64,000 nt of DNA from Verrucomicrobiia bacterium (lineage in GTDB: Bacteria > Verrucomicrobiota > Verrucomicrobiia > JADLBR01 > JAIBCM01). The position numbers and the translations under genes were made by a program. The notes under the pieces were generated by a model. That model saw nothing but the letters and a program-made list of their open reading frames with translations, searched no databases and was not told where the DNA came from. This document shows positions 48,932 to 60,396 of this stretch, in pieces (position 1 is the first letter of the stretch; the number at the start of each line of letters is the position of its first letter). The stretch covers positions 210,143 to 274,142 of the forward strand of contig JAIBCM010000002.1 of the NCBI GenBank assembly GCA_019694135.1, read 5' to 3'.

Positions 48932-51575
48932 CTAAGCGTTTACAATGGGCTAAGGTATCAATTTCTCGAATCGTTTTATCGTCGCGAATGCGTTTAATTC
49001 GTGGAAAACGAAGTGCATAACCGGAATCGTGGCGTGAACTGGGAGCGATAGCGTCAAAGGCAATTTCTAAAATAATAGTGGGTTTCAGTACACGGTAGCG
49101 TCCGCGAATTTCTAGAGTTGTTTTGAGAAAATGTTCCGTGAGCTCTTCAATTTCAAGATCGGTTAGACCCGAATAAGCTTTGCCAAGTATGCGCAATTTA
49201 CCACTGTCATCTTGCACGGCAAAAGTGACGTCACTTAAAACGTCGCGTCGTTTACCGTGGCCTTGTTCAGCTCCTACCACGACTACATCCAAGGTAGCTA
49301 ATTCTTTTTTTAATTTTAACCAGGCCAATCCACGACGTCCTGGAGTGTAAGGACTTTCTGGGTCTTTGATAAGGAGACCCTCATTGCCGGCGCGACGTGC
49401 AGCGCGAAATAAAGTTTCCAAAGCTTCGGGATTTTTCGCACGAAAAATTTCTGCTACTTGAATGCCAGGATTATTTTTGTCAAGTTGTGTGTCAAGATGT
49501 GCGCGTCTTTCTTTTAAAGGAAGATGAAGTAGAGAACGGTTGTTATGCCAAAGCATGTCAAAAGCGAAGTAGATAACTGGCACTTCATGGGATATAAAAA
49601 GATCAGGCTCTTTACGACCCAAACGCATTTGTAATCGTTGAAAGGGAAGTGGGCGGCCTTTTTCAAAGGCTAAAATTTCTCCATCTAAGATAAAATCCTG
49701 TGTCAAAGTTTGAGCGACTGTGACGACGTCTGGGAATGTAGCATTAAGCGGTTTCATGTCTCGAGAATAAAGTTCCACGCGCGTATCAACTTTGTGGAGT
49801 TGGCAACGAATGCCATCGAATTTATATTCTACCAAGCCGTTTGCACCGAGTCTTTCGAAAATGGCTTCTGAGGTAGGCTCAGGTGAGGCGAGCATGACTT
49901 GCACGGGCCGAAACGGCGTGATTTCCACTTCATGCAATCGTTTTTGTTGAGTTAATTGAGCGACGTGTGCGATATCGCCGGTGAGCATATTACCTTGACG
50001 CACTGTGTGTAATTCTGTTTGAAATGCGGAGGCAATAGCTTCTTCAACTAGCCCTTCTTTCAAGCCTATGCGTAAATCGCCCGTGATGATTTTAATTAAG
50101 TATTTTGCTTCCAAGCTGGTTAGAGAATGAAGACGTTCACTGAGTTGAAAAATTTTAAAATCTAATCCACGCGAGGTTTCCAATCGCTGTAAAAACTGCT
50201 GAATTTCAACCAAAGTGGTAGGTTGAGGTTGAGTGCGACCTTGCAATAAAGCATTTACCGTTTCGCTGGTATCGCTAAAACGGCTATAAGCTTGGCGATA
50301 ATCACCTGGGGTTAAGTGAGTGATGTGCAACACTGCTTGTTTGATGAGAGCACTGCCGATTTGAAGTTTTTTAGAGAAGGTTTGAGCAAAAACGCGTCCT
50401 GTAAAAAAAAGAGTGGCGAGCGGCATTTCATCAGGAGGAAGCTGTTGAAGTAGCTCCGCAATTAATCGCACTTTTTCTTTTTTGGAAGCCGTCTGTTTTA
50501 CCTTTTCACCGCATTGCGCAAATTGATAAAAAGTTCCAATTCCCTCAGGTGTTGGGAAAGTTGTGACTGCTATAGAAGAGGAAGATGAGGAATGAAAAAT
50601 ATCCCATTCCAGTTGATTTTCTTGAGAAAGCGCCCACGCTTCCCAACCTCGTGCTCGTAAATCGGCAGCAAATTGTTCGGCGTAACCGTGGACGGTGAGG
50701 ATGCGTTTAGGTTTTACCCTTTCCACCATGGTAAGCAATTCAGAGTAATCAGCGTGGTCAGAAAGTGGAAAGGCATAGTCACACTGGTAGCGGTAGATGG
50801 CGTTAGGATCTAATGCCCATCCGCTCATCATTGCGGTGCGTTTATGAGGAATATTTTCTATGAAACGAGAATGGTTCAAATGGGGAGGGCAAAGAAAAAC
50901 GCGATCTTTTAATGGTTTCTTTTGTGGATCATATTTTTCGTAAGCAGGAAAGGAAATTCCCAATTTTTCATAGGCTTGAGTGATTTCATAAATACTAGGA
51001 TGTAGAGTAATGGGTAGTTTGGCTTCGTGCAGGCAGGCTAAAATTTCCTGACTTTTGCCTAAGGAATAACCTAAAAGGATAGGAGTTTCGCCATCACTTA
51101 GGGTGTCTCGACAGAATTGAATGATTTGTTGCAACGTTTCCTGAGTCGAGGGAAATTGGTAATAAGGGAGGCCAAACGTGGTTTCCATGACGAGAGTGTC
51201 AGCATGAATTGGCTGACAGGTTTCTGATGATTGACTTTTTCTGAGTTTAAAATCACCCGTATAAAGTAAACTTTCTCGTTCATCGGTTGCCCACAGCATA
51301 GCGGAACCAAAAACATGGCCGGCTGGTAAAAGTTGATAGGTTAACCCGTCACGTTTTTGTTGGTTGCCGTATTTAGGAGTGATAAAGTGAGTTTCCACTT
51401 GATGCAATCGAGCTTGAATGAGTTGAGCGGTAGTGAGGGAGCATAAGATTTCGCGATGAATTCGCATGTGATCAAAATGGGCGTGTGAGACAAATCCAAA
51501 ATTGACAGGAAAAAGAGGGTCTAACCACCAATCTGAATCGGGTAAATGGATTGCATTCGAGTAAGTAACGCGCAC
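48921..51575 (-). CDS. Fused MBL-fold exonuclease and ATP-dependent DNA ligase
   Basis: An 884-residue fusion starting at GTG. Residues 1-330 are a metallo-beta-lactamase/beta-CASP nuclease of the ligase-associated type, with H31/H33/D35/H36 in VSHAHFDHMRIH, then LPAGHVFGSAMLW and SLGKSQE. Residues about 350-884 are an ATP-dependent DNA ligase. A helical DNA-binding domain precedes the nucleotidyl lysine K585 in EYKFDGIRCQ (motif I), followed by ELYSRDMKPLN, FILDGEILAF and GLLIKDPESPYTPGRRGLAWLKLKK (motifs IV-V). The two activities are usually separate neighbouring genes, often with an Lhr-type helicase and a phosphoesterase. None of those partners is visible here. A DNA repair role is expected. 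Confidence 0.92.
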   Translation of the reverse strand: MRVTYSNAIHLPDSDWWLDPLFPVNFGFVSHAHFDHMRIHREILCSLTTAQLIQARLHQVETHFITPKYGNQQKRDGLTYQLLPAGHVFGSAMLWATDERESLLYTGDFKLRKSQSSETCQPIHADTLVMETTFGLPYYQFPSTQETLQQIIQFCRDTLSDGETPILLGYSLGKSQEILACLHEAKLPITLHPSIYEITQAYEKLGISFPAYEKYDPQKKPLKDRVFLCPPHLNHSRFIENIPHKRTAMMSGWALDPNAIYRYQCDYAFPLSDHADYSELLTMVERVKPKRILTVHGYAEQFAADLRARGWEAWALSQENQLEWDIFHSSSSSSIAVTTFPTPEGIGTFYQFAQCGEKVKQTASKKEKVRLIAELLQQLPPDEMPLATLFFTGRVFAQTFSKKLQIGSALIKQAVLHITHLTPGDYRQAYSRFSDTSETVNALLQGRTQPQPTTLVEIQQFLQRLETSRGLDFKIFQLSERLHSLTSLEAKYLIKIITGDLRIGLKEGLVEEAIASAFQTELHTVRQGNMLTGDIAHVAQLTQQKRLHEVEITPFRPVQVMLASPEPTSEAIFERLGANGLVEYKFDGIRCQLHKVDTRVELYSRDMKPLNATFPDVVTVAQTLTQDFILDGEILAFEKGRPLPFQRLQMRLGRKEPDLFISHEVPVIYFAFDMLWHNNRSLLHLPLKERRAHLDTQLDKNNPGIQVAEIFRAKNPEALETLFRAARRAGNEGLLIKDPESPYTPGRRGLAWLKLKKELATLDVVVVGAEQGHGKRRDVLSDVTFAVQDDSGKLRILGKAYSGLTDLEIEELTEHFLKTTLEIRGRYRVLKPTIILEIAFDAIAPSSRHDSGYALRFPRIKRIRDDKTIREIDTLAHCKRLATS

Positions 51576-51677
51576 ATAAAAAAATAGAAATTTTTTTGCT
51601 GAGAGTCAACTGAGCGTGGTAAGTTTAAGAAGTAAAATAGGTTGAATAATTAATAAAATCTACTAGTTTAGTCTAAT

Positions 51678-52142
51678 ATGCGTCTTTCGATGAAGACAGA
51701 TTATGCCTTGCGCGCGATTTTTACTTTAGTCGAGCATTATGGTCGTGGTCCTATTCCTACGCGCGAATTAGCGCGTCGCAATGAGATTCCTAAAAAATTT
51801 TTGGAGCAGATTTTGTTAAGTATGAAGGAGCAAAAGTGGGTGGATAGCATTTCGGGAAAAGAAGGGGGATATTATTTAGCAAAATCGCCTGAGGCAATCA
51901 CGATGGGAGAAATTGTGCGCTATTTTGATGGGATTTTAGCACCGATTCATTGTGTATCGGTGGGGCAATATCGTCGTTGTAGTCAAGAGCCGGTTTGTCG
52001 TTTTCGTCGGGTTTTGTTGGATGCGCGAAATTATGTGGCGGCTTTGATGGAGAAAGCAACTTTGGCAGAAGTTTTCCGAGGTAAACCTGTAGGGAAAGAA
52101 GAGGTAATGGAGGTTGGTTTTGTAGAGGGTGGAGGAATTTAA
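51678..52142 (+). CDS. Rrf2-family transcriptional regulator
   Basis: A 154-residue regulator with the N-terminal winged HTH (MKTDYALRAIFTLVEHYGRG, IPKKFLEQILLSMK, SGKEGGYYLAK) typical of Rrf2/CymR/IscR proteins. Three cysteines, C92, C101 and C107, lie in the region where IscR-type members bind an iron-sulfur cluster, though the spacing (C-x8-C-x5-C) differs from IscR. It is the first gene of the sulfate locus, 53 bases before yezD, so it probably controls sulfate uptake in response to cysteine supply or iron-sulfur status. Confidence 0.88.
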   Translation: MRLSMKTDYALRAIFTLVEHYGRGPIPTRELARRNEIPKKFLEQILLSMKEQKWVDSISGKEGGYYLAKSPEAITMGEIVRYFDGILAPIHCVSVGQYRRCSQEPVCRFRRVLLDARNYVAALMEKATLAEVFRGKPVGKEEVMEVGFVEGGGI

Positions 52143-52153
52143 AATTTTTTTGC

Positions 52154-52183
52154 TTGCAATATCTACCAAAATAGTAGTATATA
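52154..52183 (+). promoter_or_regulatory. Promoter with embedded operator-like inverted repeat, sulfate operon
   Basis: TTGCAA (52154-52159), 18-base spacer, TATATA (52178-52183). CTAC at 52163-52166 and GTAG at 52174-52177 form an inverted repeat lying exactly between the two hexamers, a common repressor position. A related ATCTACTAGTTTAG lies just upstream of the Rrf2 gene (51658-51671), which would fit autoregulation. Confidence 0.5.
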
Positions 52184-52195
52184 GAATTATCATTT

Positions 52196-52390
52196 ATGAT
52201 ACAGAAAAAAAATACTTCCTTGTCATGGTCTGATTTGGTGAGTCACCATGTTAATTCTATTCGATTTGGAATAGTGCAAGTTGTTGTTCATGATGGGGAG
52301 GTAGTACAAGTAGAGCGAACTGAAAAAATTCGTTTTAATAAGTTGCAGAATTTAAATGAGTCGACCGTAAAAGCGGAGGCGAAGGAATAA
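52196..52390 (+). CDS. YezD-like small protein (DUF2292)
   Basis: A 64-residue protein whose core SIRFGIVQVVVHDGEVVQVE, then RTEKIRF, matches the YezD/DUF2292 family. That family is often found in cysteine/sulfate assimilation operons and has no defined biochemical role. It is the first gene after the operator-like promoter and is followed 55 bases later by the porin gene. Its location supports the sulfur connection of the whole locus. Confidence 0.8.
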   Translation: MIQKKNTSLSWSDLVSHHVNSIRFGIVQVVVHDGEVVQVERTEKIRFNKLQNLNESTVKAEAKE

Positions 52391-52445
52391 AACGTGAAAA
52401 GTTATGACTGGAAAACCAGAATTTTTTCGCCAGAAATTTAAAAAA

Positions 52446-53912
52446 ATGAAAAATAGGATAGGTTTTTTAAGCTACAGTGTAGCATTTTTGTTGGGATTAG
52501 GATTGGTATGGAGCGAGGCTCAACAGGCGGATGCTTTGATTGATAAATTGGTGGAAAAAGGTGTGTTAACCACTACTGAGGGGGAAGAGGTTCGAACGAA
52601 GTTACAGGAAGAATGGGAGGGAATGGGTGCTTCAAAGTATGATGCGAGTAAATTCACGAAAAAGATCAGTTTATTTGGTGATTTGCAACTGCGTTATGAA
52701 TATACCGATTCGCAAAACGCTTTTGACGATGATCGCGAGGGAGCATTTCCTGATAGCAGTGCCATGCGGGATGATCGGAGTCGCACGCGTTACCGATTGC
52801 GATTTGGCTTGAAGACGCAATTGGCGGATAATTTTGAATTGGGCTTACGTTTGGCCAGCGGTAATAATGATGAAGAAATTACTTCGACTCATGAAACGTT
52901 AGGCGATGCTTTTGCAAAGGATGGTATTTATATTGATTTGGCTTATTTGAAATATTCGCCTTTTGATTGGTCGACGATTTGGGTAGGAAAACATGAGCAA
53001 CAGTTTTGGACGACTGATATGCTCTGGGATAACGATATCACGATTGAAGGCGCCACGGAGCAGTTTAAATTCGATCTCGGCAAAGCTAAGTTTTTTGTGA
53101 ATTTAGGACAATGGGCTTTTGGCGATGTCAATGAAGCCGATGAAGATAAAACCGTGCGAGGTGATGGCTATAACCGTGTCAGTAACGATGATGGTTGGAT
53201 TTGGGCGACCCAGGCTGGGGTGAATTATCCGATCATTGATAAAACCTTGGAGGCTCAGGCGGCGGTGGGATTTTATTATTTTGCTAATTCGGAGGATTTG
53301 GATAACTCGCAAAAAACTTTGTCTAACGGAGTGATTTATCCCAATCCGGGTAGCGGAAATAATTTAGGTAATGAATTTCAATTATTAGATGCTCTATTTC
53401 AATTAACTTATACGCCGAGTGATGGTTTTTTGAAAAATATTCCTATCCAACCTTATGCTCATTTGGTTTACAATATGGCGCCTGCTCCTGATTTGGGAGT
53501 GCGTCGGATAGGTCATGATTCGACTTTAGATGCACAACTCAATCCTGATGATATAGGAGATAGTGCTGATGCTCGAGGAAAATGGGTGGATCTTTCTAAT
53601 GATTTGGCATGGCGCGTAGGGCTAAAAATTGGCGAGGCCAAAAAACAAGGGCAATGGGAAATCAATGGTTGGTATGAAGAGGTTGGTTCGGATGCGGTGC
53701 CTGACACGTTTAATGACGCGACCTATGCCAATGGATTTACCAATCATCGTGGATTTAGTGTGAAAGCAGTATATGCCATTCGTGATTGGTGGAATGTAGC
53801 AGTTAATTTTCACAACTATGATTTTTTGGATCCTGACATTAATCAGGAATTGAACTTAAATACACAAAATCAGGCCAGAACGATTCAAATTGATAGTACG
53901 GTAAAATTTTAA
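52446..53912 (+). CDS. Outer-membrane porin of the sulfate locus
   Basis: A predicted 488-residue outer-membrane beta-barrel from the ATG at 52446, chosen because it starts a clean signal peptide (MKNRIGFLSYSVAFLLGLGL). An ATG at 52404 would add 14 residues. After the signal comes a short helical stretch (ALIDKLVEKGVLTTTEGEEV), usual before porin barrels, then alternating strands beginning with KKISLFGDLQLRYEYTDSQN and ending TIQIDSTVKF with a terminal Phe. It resembles the putative-porin group. It lies between yezD and sbp and likely admits sulfate or sulfonates. Confidence 0.82.
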   Translation: MKNRIGFLSYSVAFLLGLGLVWSEAQQADALIDKLVEKGVLTTTEGEEVRTKLQEEWEGMGASKYDASKFTKKISLFGDLQLRYEYTDSQNAFDDDREGAFPDSSAMRDDRSRTRYRLRFGLKTQLADNFELGLRLASGNNDEEITSTHETLGDAFAKDGIYIDLAYLKYSPFDWSTIWVGKHEQQFWTTDMLWDNDITIEGATEQFKFDLGKAKFFVNLGQWAFGDVNEADEDKTVRGDGYNRVSNDDGWIWATQAGVNYPIIDKTLEAQAAVGFYYFANSEDLDNSQKTLSNGVIYPNPGSGNNLGNEFQLLDALFQLTYTPSDGFLKNIPIQPYAHLVYNMAPAPDLGVRRIGHDSTLDAQLNPDDIGDSADARGKWVDLSNDLAWRVGLKIGEAKKQGQWEINGWYEEVGSDAVPDTFNDATYANGFTNHRGFSVKAVYAIRDWWNVAVNFHNYDFLDPDINQELNLNTQNQARTIQIDSTVKF

Positions 53913-53930
53913 AAAAGAATTGGAAAATAT

Positions 53931-54938
53931 ATGAAAACAGTAATAAAAAAACTTTTGGGATTAGCGACCATTTTAGGATTGGTTGCAAATGTTTATGGGA
54001 AAAGTATTGAGTTGTTGAATGTTTCTTACGATCCGACGCGGGAATTTTATTCGGATTTCAATGTGGCTTTTCAAAAATATTGGCAGACTAAAATGGGACA
54101 AAAAGTTAAGATCAATCAATCGCATGGTGGATCGGGTAAACAATCTCGTTCGATTGTCGATGGATTAGAAGCGGATGTGGCCACTTTGGCATTGGCATAT
54201 GATGTTGATATGTTGGCTGAAAAAGGATTAGTAGCAGCTAATTGGCAAAGTCGATTGTCTAATAATAGCGCTCCTTATACATCTACGATTGTTTTTTTGG
54301 TGAGAAAGGGAAATCCCAAACAAATCAAAGATTGGGACGATTTGGTGAAGCCGAATATCGCGGTTATTACGCCGAATCCCCAAACTTCGGGAGGAGCGCG
54401 TTGGAATTATTTAGCGGCTTGGGCGTTTGCAGAAAAAAAATTCGGTAAGGATGAAGAAAAGGTAAAAGATTTCATTCAGAAACTTTATCATAATGTGCCG
54501 GTTTTGGATTCTGGCGCGCGCGGGGCTACAACTACCTTCGCGCAACGAGGTATTGGCGATGTTTTGTTGACGTGGGAAAATGAAGCGCATTTAGCTTTGG
54601 AAGAATTTGAAAAGGGACAATTTGAAATCGTTATGCCTTCGATCAGTATTTTAGCGGAGCCACCCGTTACAGTTGTGGATAAAGTGGTGAAACGCAAAGG
54701 CACTCAAGAAATTGCAAAAGCTTATTTGGAATTTCTTTATTCTCCCACAGGCCAAGATTTAGCAGGAAAACATTTTTATCGCCCTCGCTCAGAAGCAGCG
54801 ATGCAAAAATATAGCCAGCAATTTCCGAAAGTTGAATTGGTTACGATTGATGAAGTATTTGGCGGTTGGAAAGAGGCGCAGAAAAAGCATTTTGCGGATA
54901 AAGGTGTCTTTGATCAAATCTATCAATTAAAGTATTAA
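53931..54938 (+). CDS. sbp: Periplasmic sulfate-binding protein
   Basis: The 335-residue solute-binding subunit of the sulfate/thiosulfate ABC importer. After a signal peptide ([20 protein letters not shown], then VYG) the family motifs are all present: [37 protein letters not shown] with anion-binding Ser/Gly residues, [16 protein letters not shown], and [20 protein letters not shown]. It lies 18 bases after the porin and 5 bases before the M14-like gene. Confidence 0.95.
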   Translation: MKTVIKKLLGLATILGLVANVYGKSIELLNVSYDPTREFYSDFNVAFQKYWQTKMGQKVKINQSHGGSGKQSRSIVDGLEADVATLALAYDVDMLAEKGLVAANWQSRLSNNSAPYTSTIVFLVRKGNPKQIKDWDDLVKPNIAVITPNPQTSGGARWNYLAAWAFAEKKFGKDEEKVKDFIQKLYHNVPVLDSGARGATTTFAQRGIGDVLLTWENEAHLALEEFEKGQFEIVMPSISILAEPPVTVVDKVVKRKGTQEIAKAYLEFLYSPTGQDLAGKHFYRPRSEAAMQKYSQQFPKVELVTIDEVFGGWKEAQKKHFADKGVFDQIYQLKY

Positions 54939-54943
54939 CTTTT

Positions 54944-55771
54944 ATGTCTGTCATATTTTCTTCACCTTCTTCTTTTCGGTCAGTTTCTCGACTCAAACGA
55001 CCGCGTTGCAATCAGCTGCTTGCACCGCTTTATCGTTTGGCGCGGGTGTCGGATTATTTATTTGCAAAAACCTTAGGCGCTTTTTCCTCGCAAGCGCGTC
55101 ATCATCATATTCCTCGATTTATTTTTCTCGGCCCCACAGGCGGTGGCGAACCGATTCGGATTGGTATTTTTGCTGGCATTCATGGAGATGAATCGGAGGG
55201 AGTAGAAGCTGTCGCGCAATTTTTGCAACATTTGGAAGAAAATCCTGAATTGGCGCGTGGGTTTCAAATTTATGTTTATCCGATTTGTAATCCTACTGGC
55301 TTTGAGGCAGGCACGCGTTTGTCGGTCAGCGGAAAAGATTTGAACCGAGAATTTTGGAAAAACTCTTCAGAGCCTGAAGTGCAATATTTGGAAAAAGAAT
55401 TGCGTGAAGGAAAATGGCATGGATTGATATCCTTGCATGCTGATGATACAACGGATGGAGTTTATGGATTTGTGAAGGGAAGTTTGTTGACCGAAGAATT
55501 GCTCAATCCAGCACTGGAAGCGGCAGAAATTTTTTTGCCTCGTGCGCGAACTTCAATGATTGATGGATTTCCGGCAAAAGATGGCATTATTTATCAATGT
55601 TACGATGGGGTATTAACGGGGCCTTCGCAACTTACGCCCACACCCTTTGAAATTATTTTTGAAACGCCACAACGTGCAGCGAGAGCTTTACAAGTGCAAG
55701 CGACTGTTGCAGCTTTAAAGACTATTTTAGAAAAATATCGAGCTTTCCTTGCGATTCAGCCAAATATTTAA
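54944..55771 (+). CDS. M14-like / aspartoacylase-like zinc hydrolase in sulfate operon
   Basis: A 275-residue protein with the zinc-carboxypeptidase fold signature: H80 and E83 in AGIHGDESEG, then NPTGF and KDLNREFW (substrate-binding Asn-Arg), H165 in ISLHADD and a general-base Glu (E240) in EIIFETP. The sequence is closest in pattern to the succinylglutamate desuccinylase/aspartoacylase branch. It has no signal peptide and is cytosolic. It is inserted between sbp and cysT with 5- and 23-base gaps, so it is clearly an operon member. It might release a sulfur-containing amino acid or acyl group from an imported compound (inference). Confidence 0.8.
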   Translation: MSVIFSSPSSFRSVSRLKRPRCNQLLAPLYRLARVSDYLFAKTLGAFSSQARHHHIPRFIFLGPTGGGEPIRIGIFAGIHGDESEGVEAVAQFLQHLEENPELARGFQIYVYPICNPTGFEAGTRLSVSGKDLNREFWKNSSEPEVQYLEKELREGKWHGLISLHADDTTDGVYGFVKGSLLTEELLNPALEAAEIFLPRARTSMIDGFPAKDGIIYQCYDGVLTGPSQLTPTPFEIIFETPQRAARALQVQATVAALKTILEKYRAFLAIQPNI

Positions 55772-55794
55772 AAAAGGAGAAAAAAGGAAAAATC

Positions 55795-56640
55795 ATGGGT
55801 CAGAGCAACACAGTTAAGTCGCGTCGCCAGATTTTGCCGGGATTCAAACTGACTCTCGGTTTTACGCTATTTTATTTAAGTTTGATTGTTTTGATCCCTT
55901 TAAGCGGATTGATTTCCAAAACTTTTTCTGCGTCTTGGCCTAAGTTTTGGGAGGCGATCAGTGATCCGCGTGTGATCGCTTCTTATCGATTGAGTTTTGG
56001 TATTTCGTTGCTTGCAGCTTTGTTAAATGGCTTTTTGGGGACGTTGTTGGCGTGGGTACTCGCACGTTATCGTTTTCCAGGGCGTCGCTTAATGGATGCT
56101 ATAGTAGATTTACCTTTTGCTTTGCCAACAGCTGTGGCGGGTATTGCATTAACCACGCTTTATGTGCCGAATGGGTTGTTAGGCCAGTTTTTTGCTTATT
56201 TCGGTGTTGCGATTTCTTTTACGCCGTGGGGAGTTTTGGTGGCGCTGACTTTTATTGGACTGCCTTTTGTAGTGCGCACGGTTCAACCCGTGATTCAAGA
56301 TTTACAAACTGATATGGAGGAAGCAGCAGCTTGTTTGGGCGCGAATCGATGGCAAATTTTGTGGCGCGTGATTTTACCCACGCTGATGCCAGCTTTGTTG
56401 ACGGGTATTGTATTGGCTTTTGGCCGTGCTGTGAGCGAATATGGATCCGTGGTTTTTATTTCGGGCAATCTTCCTTTTAAAACCGAAATCACTCCTCTTT
56501 TGATTGTTACTAAATTGGAGCAAAACGATTATGAGGGTGCGGCAGCGCTAGGTTTTGTCATGTTGGTGGCTTCTTTTATTATTTTGTTTGCGGTGAATGG
56601 TCTTCAAGGTTGGGAGGAACGGCGTCGAGGACGTCATTAA
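55795..56640 (+). CDS. cysT: Sulfate ABC transporter permease CysT
   Basis: A 281-residue inner-membrane permease with about six transmembrane segments. The cytoplasmic coupling helix (EAA motif) EEAAACLGANRWQILWRVIL contacts the ATPase. Sequence landmarks GLISKTFSASWPKFWEAISD and DLPFALPTAVAGIALTTLY are typical of CysT/CysU. An AAAAGGAGAAAAAAGGAAA purine run precedes the ATG. It pairs with CysW, encoded immediately downstream with a 4-base gap. Confidence 0.94.
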   Translation: MGQSNTVKSRRQILPGFKLTLGFTLFYLSLIVLIPLSGLISKTFSASWPKFWEAISDPRVIASYRLSFGISLLAALLNGFLGTLLAWVLARYRFPGRRLMDAIVDLPFALPTAVAGIALTTLYVPNGLLGQFFAYFGVAISFTPWGVLVALTFIGLPFVVRTVQPVIQDLQTDMEEAAACLGANRWQILWRVILPTLMPALLTGIVLAFGRAVSEYGSVVFISGNLPFKTEITPLLIVTKLEQNDYEGAAALGFVMLVASFIILFAVNGLQGWEERRRGRH

Positions 56641-56644
56641 ACTT

Positions 56645-57532
56645 ATGGCAGGCATCGTTAACACTATCACGACTAAAGCAAAAGAAAAAGTAAGGCCACC
56701 TTGCGTCACAACTGAGGCGCCGTGGTTGCGAGCCATTTTAATTGGATTGGTGACTGTTTTTGTGATTCTTTTTTTATTGTTGCCTTTGCTCTTAGTTTTT
56801 AAAGAGGCTTTTTCTAAAGGCGTGATGACTTATTTTTCAATTTTTCAAGACAGCGCTTCGCGACATGCTATTTTTCTTACGTTATTAACTGCAGCCATTG
56901 TGGTTCCACTTAATACGATTTTTGGCATTGCTGCAGCTTGGGCCATTGTTCGATTTGAATTTAAAGGAAAGCGTTTGTTAGCCAGTTTAATTGATTTGCC
57001 ATTATGGGTCTCGCCAGTCATCGGAGGGTTAATCTATGCGTTAATGTTTGGCGCGCATAGTCGTTTGGGATTATGGCTACAAGAACATAATATTCACATT
57101 ATTTTTGCCGTACCTGGCATTGTTATTGCAACTACCTTTGTCACCTTTCCTTTTGTCGCGCGTGGTTTGATTCCTTTAATGCAAGCGCAAGGCAAGGCAG
57201 AAGAAGAAGCGGCATTGACGTTGGGCGCTAATGGTTGGCAGGTTTTTTCCCGTATCACTTTGCCGAAAATTAAATGGGGTTTGCTGTATGGCATGATCCT
57301 TTGCAATGCGCGAGCTATGGGTGAATTCGGTGCGGTTTCTGTCGTCTCAGGACATATCCGAGGAAAAACGAATACCGTTCCGTTACACATCGAAATTCTT
57401 TATAATGAATATCAATTTGCAGCCGCTTTTGCTGTAGCCTCACTACTTTCTTTACTCGCTTTATTGACTTTAATCTTAAAATCCTATACCGAATGGCGCG
57501 CAGCGCAGAACTTGAAAGTATCCACCACTTAA
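56645..57532 (+). CDS. cysW: Sulfate ABC transporter permease CysW
   Basis: The second permease subunit, 295 residues from the ATG at 56645. A longer in-frame opening at 56597 would overlap cysT and is less likely. About six membrane helices are present. The EAA-type loop is [20 protein letters not shown], and [40 protein letters not shown] and [20 protein letters not shown] are CysW landmarks. It is followed 10 bases later by cysA. Confidence 0.94.
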   Translation: MAGIVNTITTKAKEKVRPPCVTTEAPWLRAILIGLVTVFVILFLLLPLLLVFKEAFSKGVMTYFSIFQDSASRHAIFLTLLTAAIVVPLNTIFGIAAAWAIVRFEFKGKRLLASLIDLPLWVSPVIGGLIYALMFGAHSRLGLWLQEHNIHIIFAVPGIVIATTFVTFPFVARGLIPLMQAQGKAEEEAALTLGANGWQVFSRITLPKIKWGLLYGMILCNARAMGEFGAVSVVSGHIRGKTNTVPLHIEILYNEYQFAAAFAVASLLSLLALLTLILKSYTEWRAAQNLKVSTT

Positions 57533-57542
57533 TATTGATTGC

Positions 57543-58265
57543 ATGAGTGTCGAAATAAATCACATATCCAAACAATTCGGGAGCAATCCTGTGTTAAGAT
57601 CTATTTCTCTGAAAATTGAAACCGGAGAATTAGTCGCTTTATTAGGGCCGAGTGGCTCGGGGAAAACGACTTTATTGCGCATTATTGCCGGATTGGAATT
57701 TGCTGATGAAGGACAAATTTCTTTTCGCGATCAGGATGTCAGTTCACAAAGTGCCTACCAGCGTAAAGCTGGTTTTGTATTTCAACATTATGCTTTATTC
57801 AATCACATGACCGTATTTCAAAATATTGCGTTTGGATTAAAAGTCAGAAAACGTTCGGAACGTCCCTCTCGAGCAGAAATTAAAAAACGCGTAGAAGCGT
57901 TACTGCAACGTGTTCAATTAGAAGATTACGCCAATCGTTACCCGGCTCAACTATCTGGAGGACAATGCCAGCGCGTGGCGTTAGCCCGAGCTTTAGCCAT
58001 CGAGCCACAAGTGCTTTTGCTCGATGAACCCTTTGGTGCTCTGGATGCAAAAGTGCGTAAAGAACTGCGTCGTTGGCTTCGGCAATTTCATGAAGAAACT
58101 CATTTGACTACTCTTTTTGTGACTCACGATCAAGAAGAGGCATTTGAAGTGGCCGATCGGGTTGTCATTTTAAGTGATGGTGTTATTCAACAGCAAGGCT
58201 CTCCAGATGAAGTGATCCAGAATCCTGCAAATCAATTTGTGAATGAATTCTTGGATACTGAATAA
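57543..58265 (+). CDS. cysA: Sulfate ABC transporter ATPase CysA (short form)
   Basis: The ATP-binding subunit, 240 residues. Walker [17 protein letters not shown], the Q-loop in [15 protein letters not shown], signature [16 protein letters not shown], Walker [15 protein letters not shown] and the H-loop [15 protein letters not shown] are complete. Usual CysA proteins are about 350 residues with a C-terminal regulatory (TOBE-type) domain. This one ends soon after the nucleotide-binding domain ([14 protein letters not shown]), so that domain is missing. The stop is clean, with no visible frameshift remnant downstream. It ends the sulfate operon. Confidence 0.93.
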   Translation: MSVEINHISKQFGSNPVLRSISLKIETGELVALLGPSGSGKTTLLRIIAGLEFADEGQISFRDQDVSSQSAYQRKAGFVFQHYALFNHMTVFQNIAFGLKVRKRSERPSRAEIKKRVEALLQRVQLEDYANRYPAQLSGGQCQRVALARALAIEPQVLLLDEPFGALDAKVRKELRRWLRQFHEETHLTTLFVTHDQEEAFEVADRVVILSDGVIQQQGSPDEVIQNPANQFVNEFLDTE

Positions 58266-58316
58266 CTTTGCTTGAGCACTTGACACTTTGTATCTTCCAT
58301 CACAATTTTAAAAAAG

Positions 58317-60377
<2,061 letters not shown>

Positions 60378-60396
60378 GTAAGACCAATCCCGCGTT

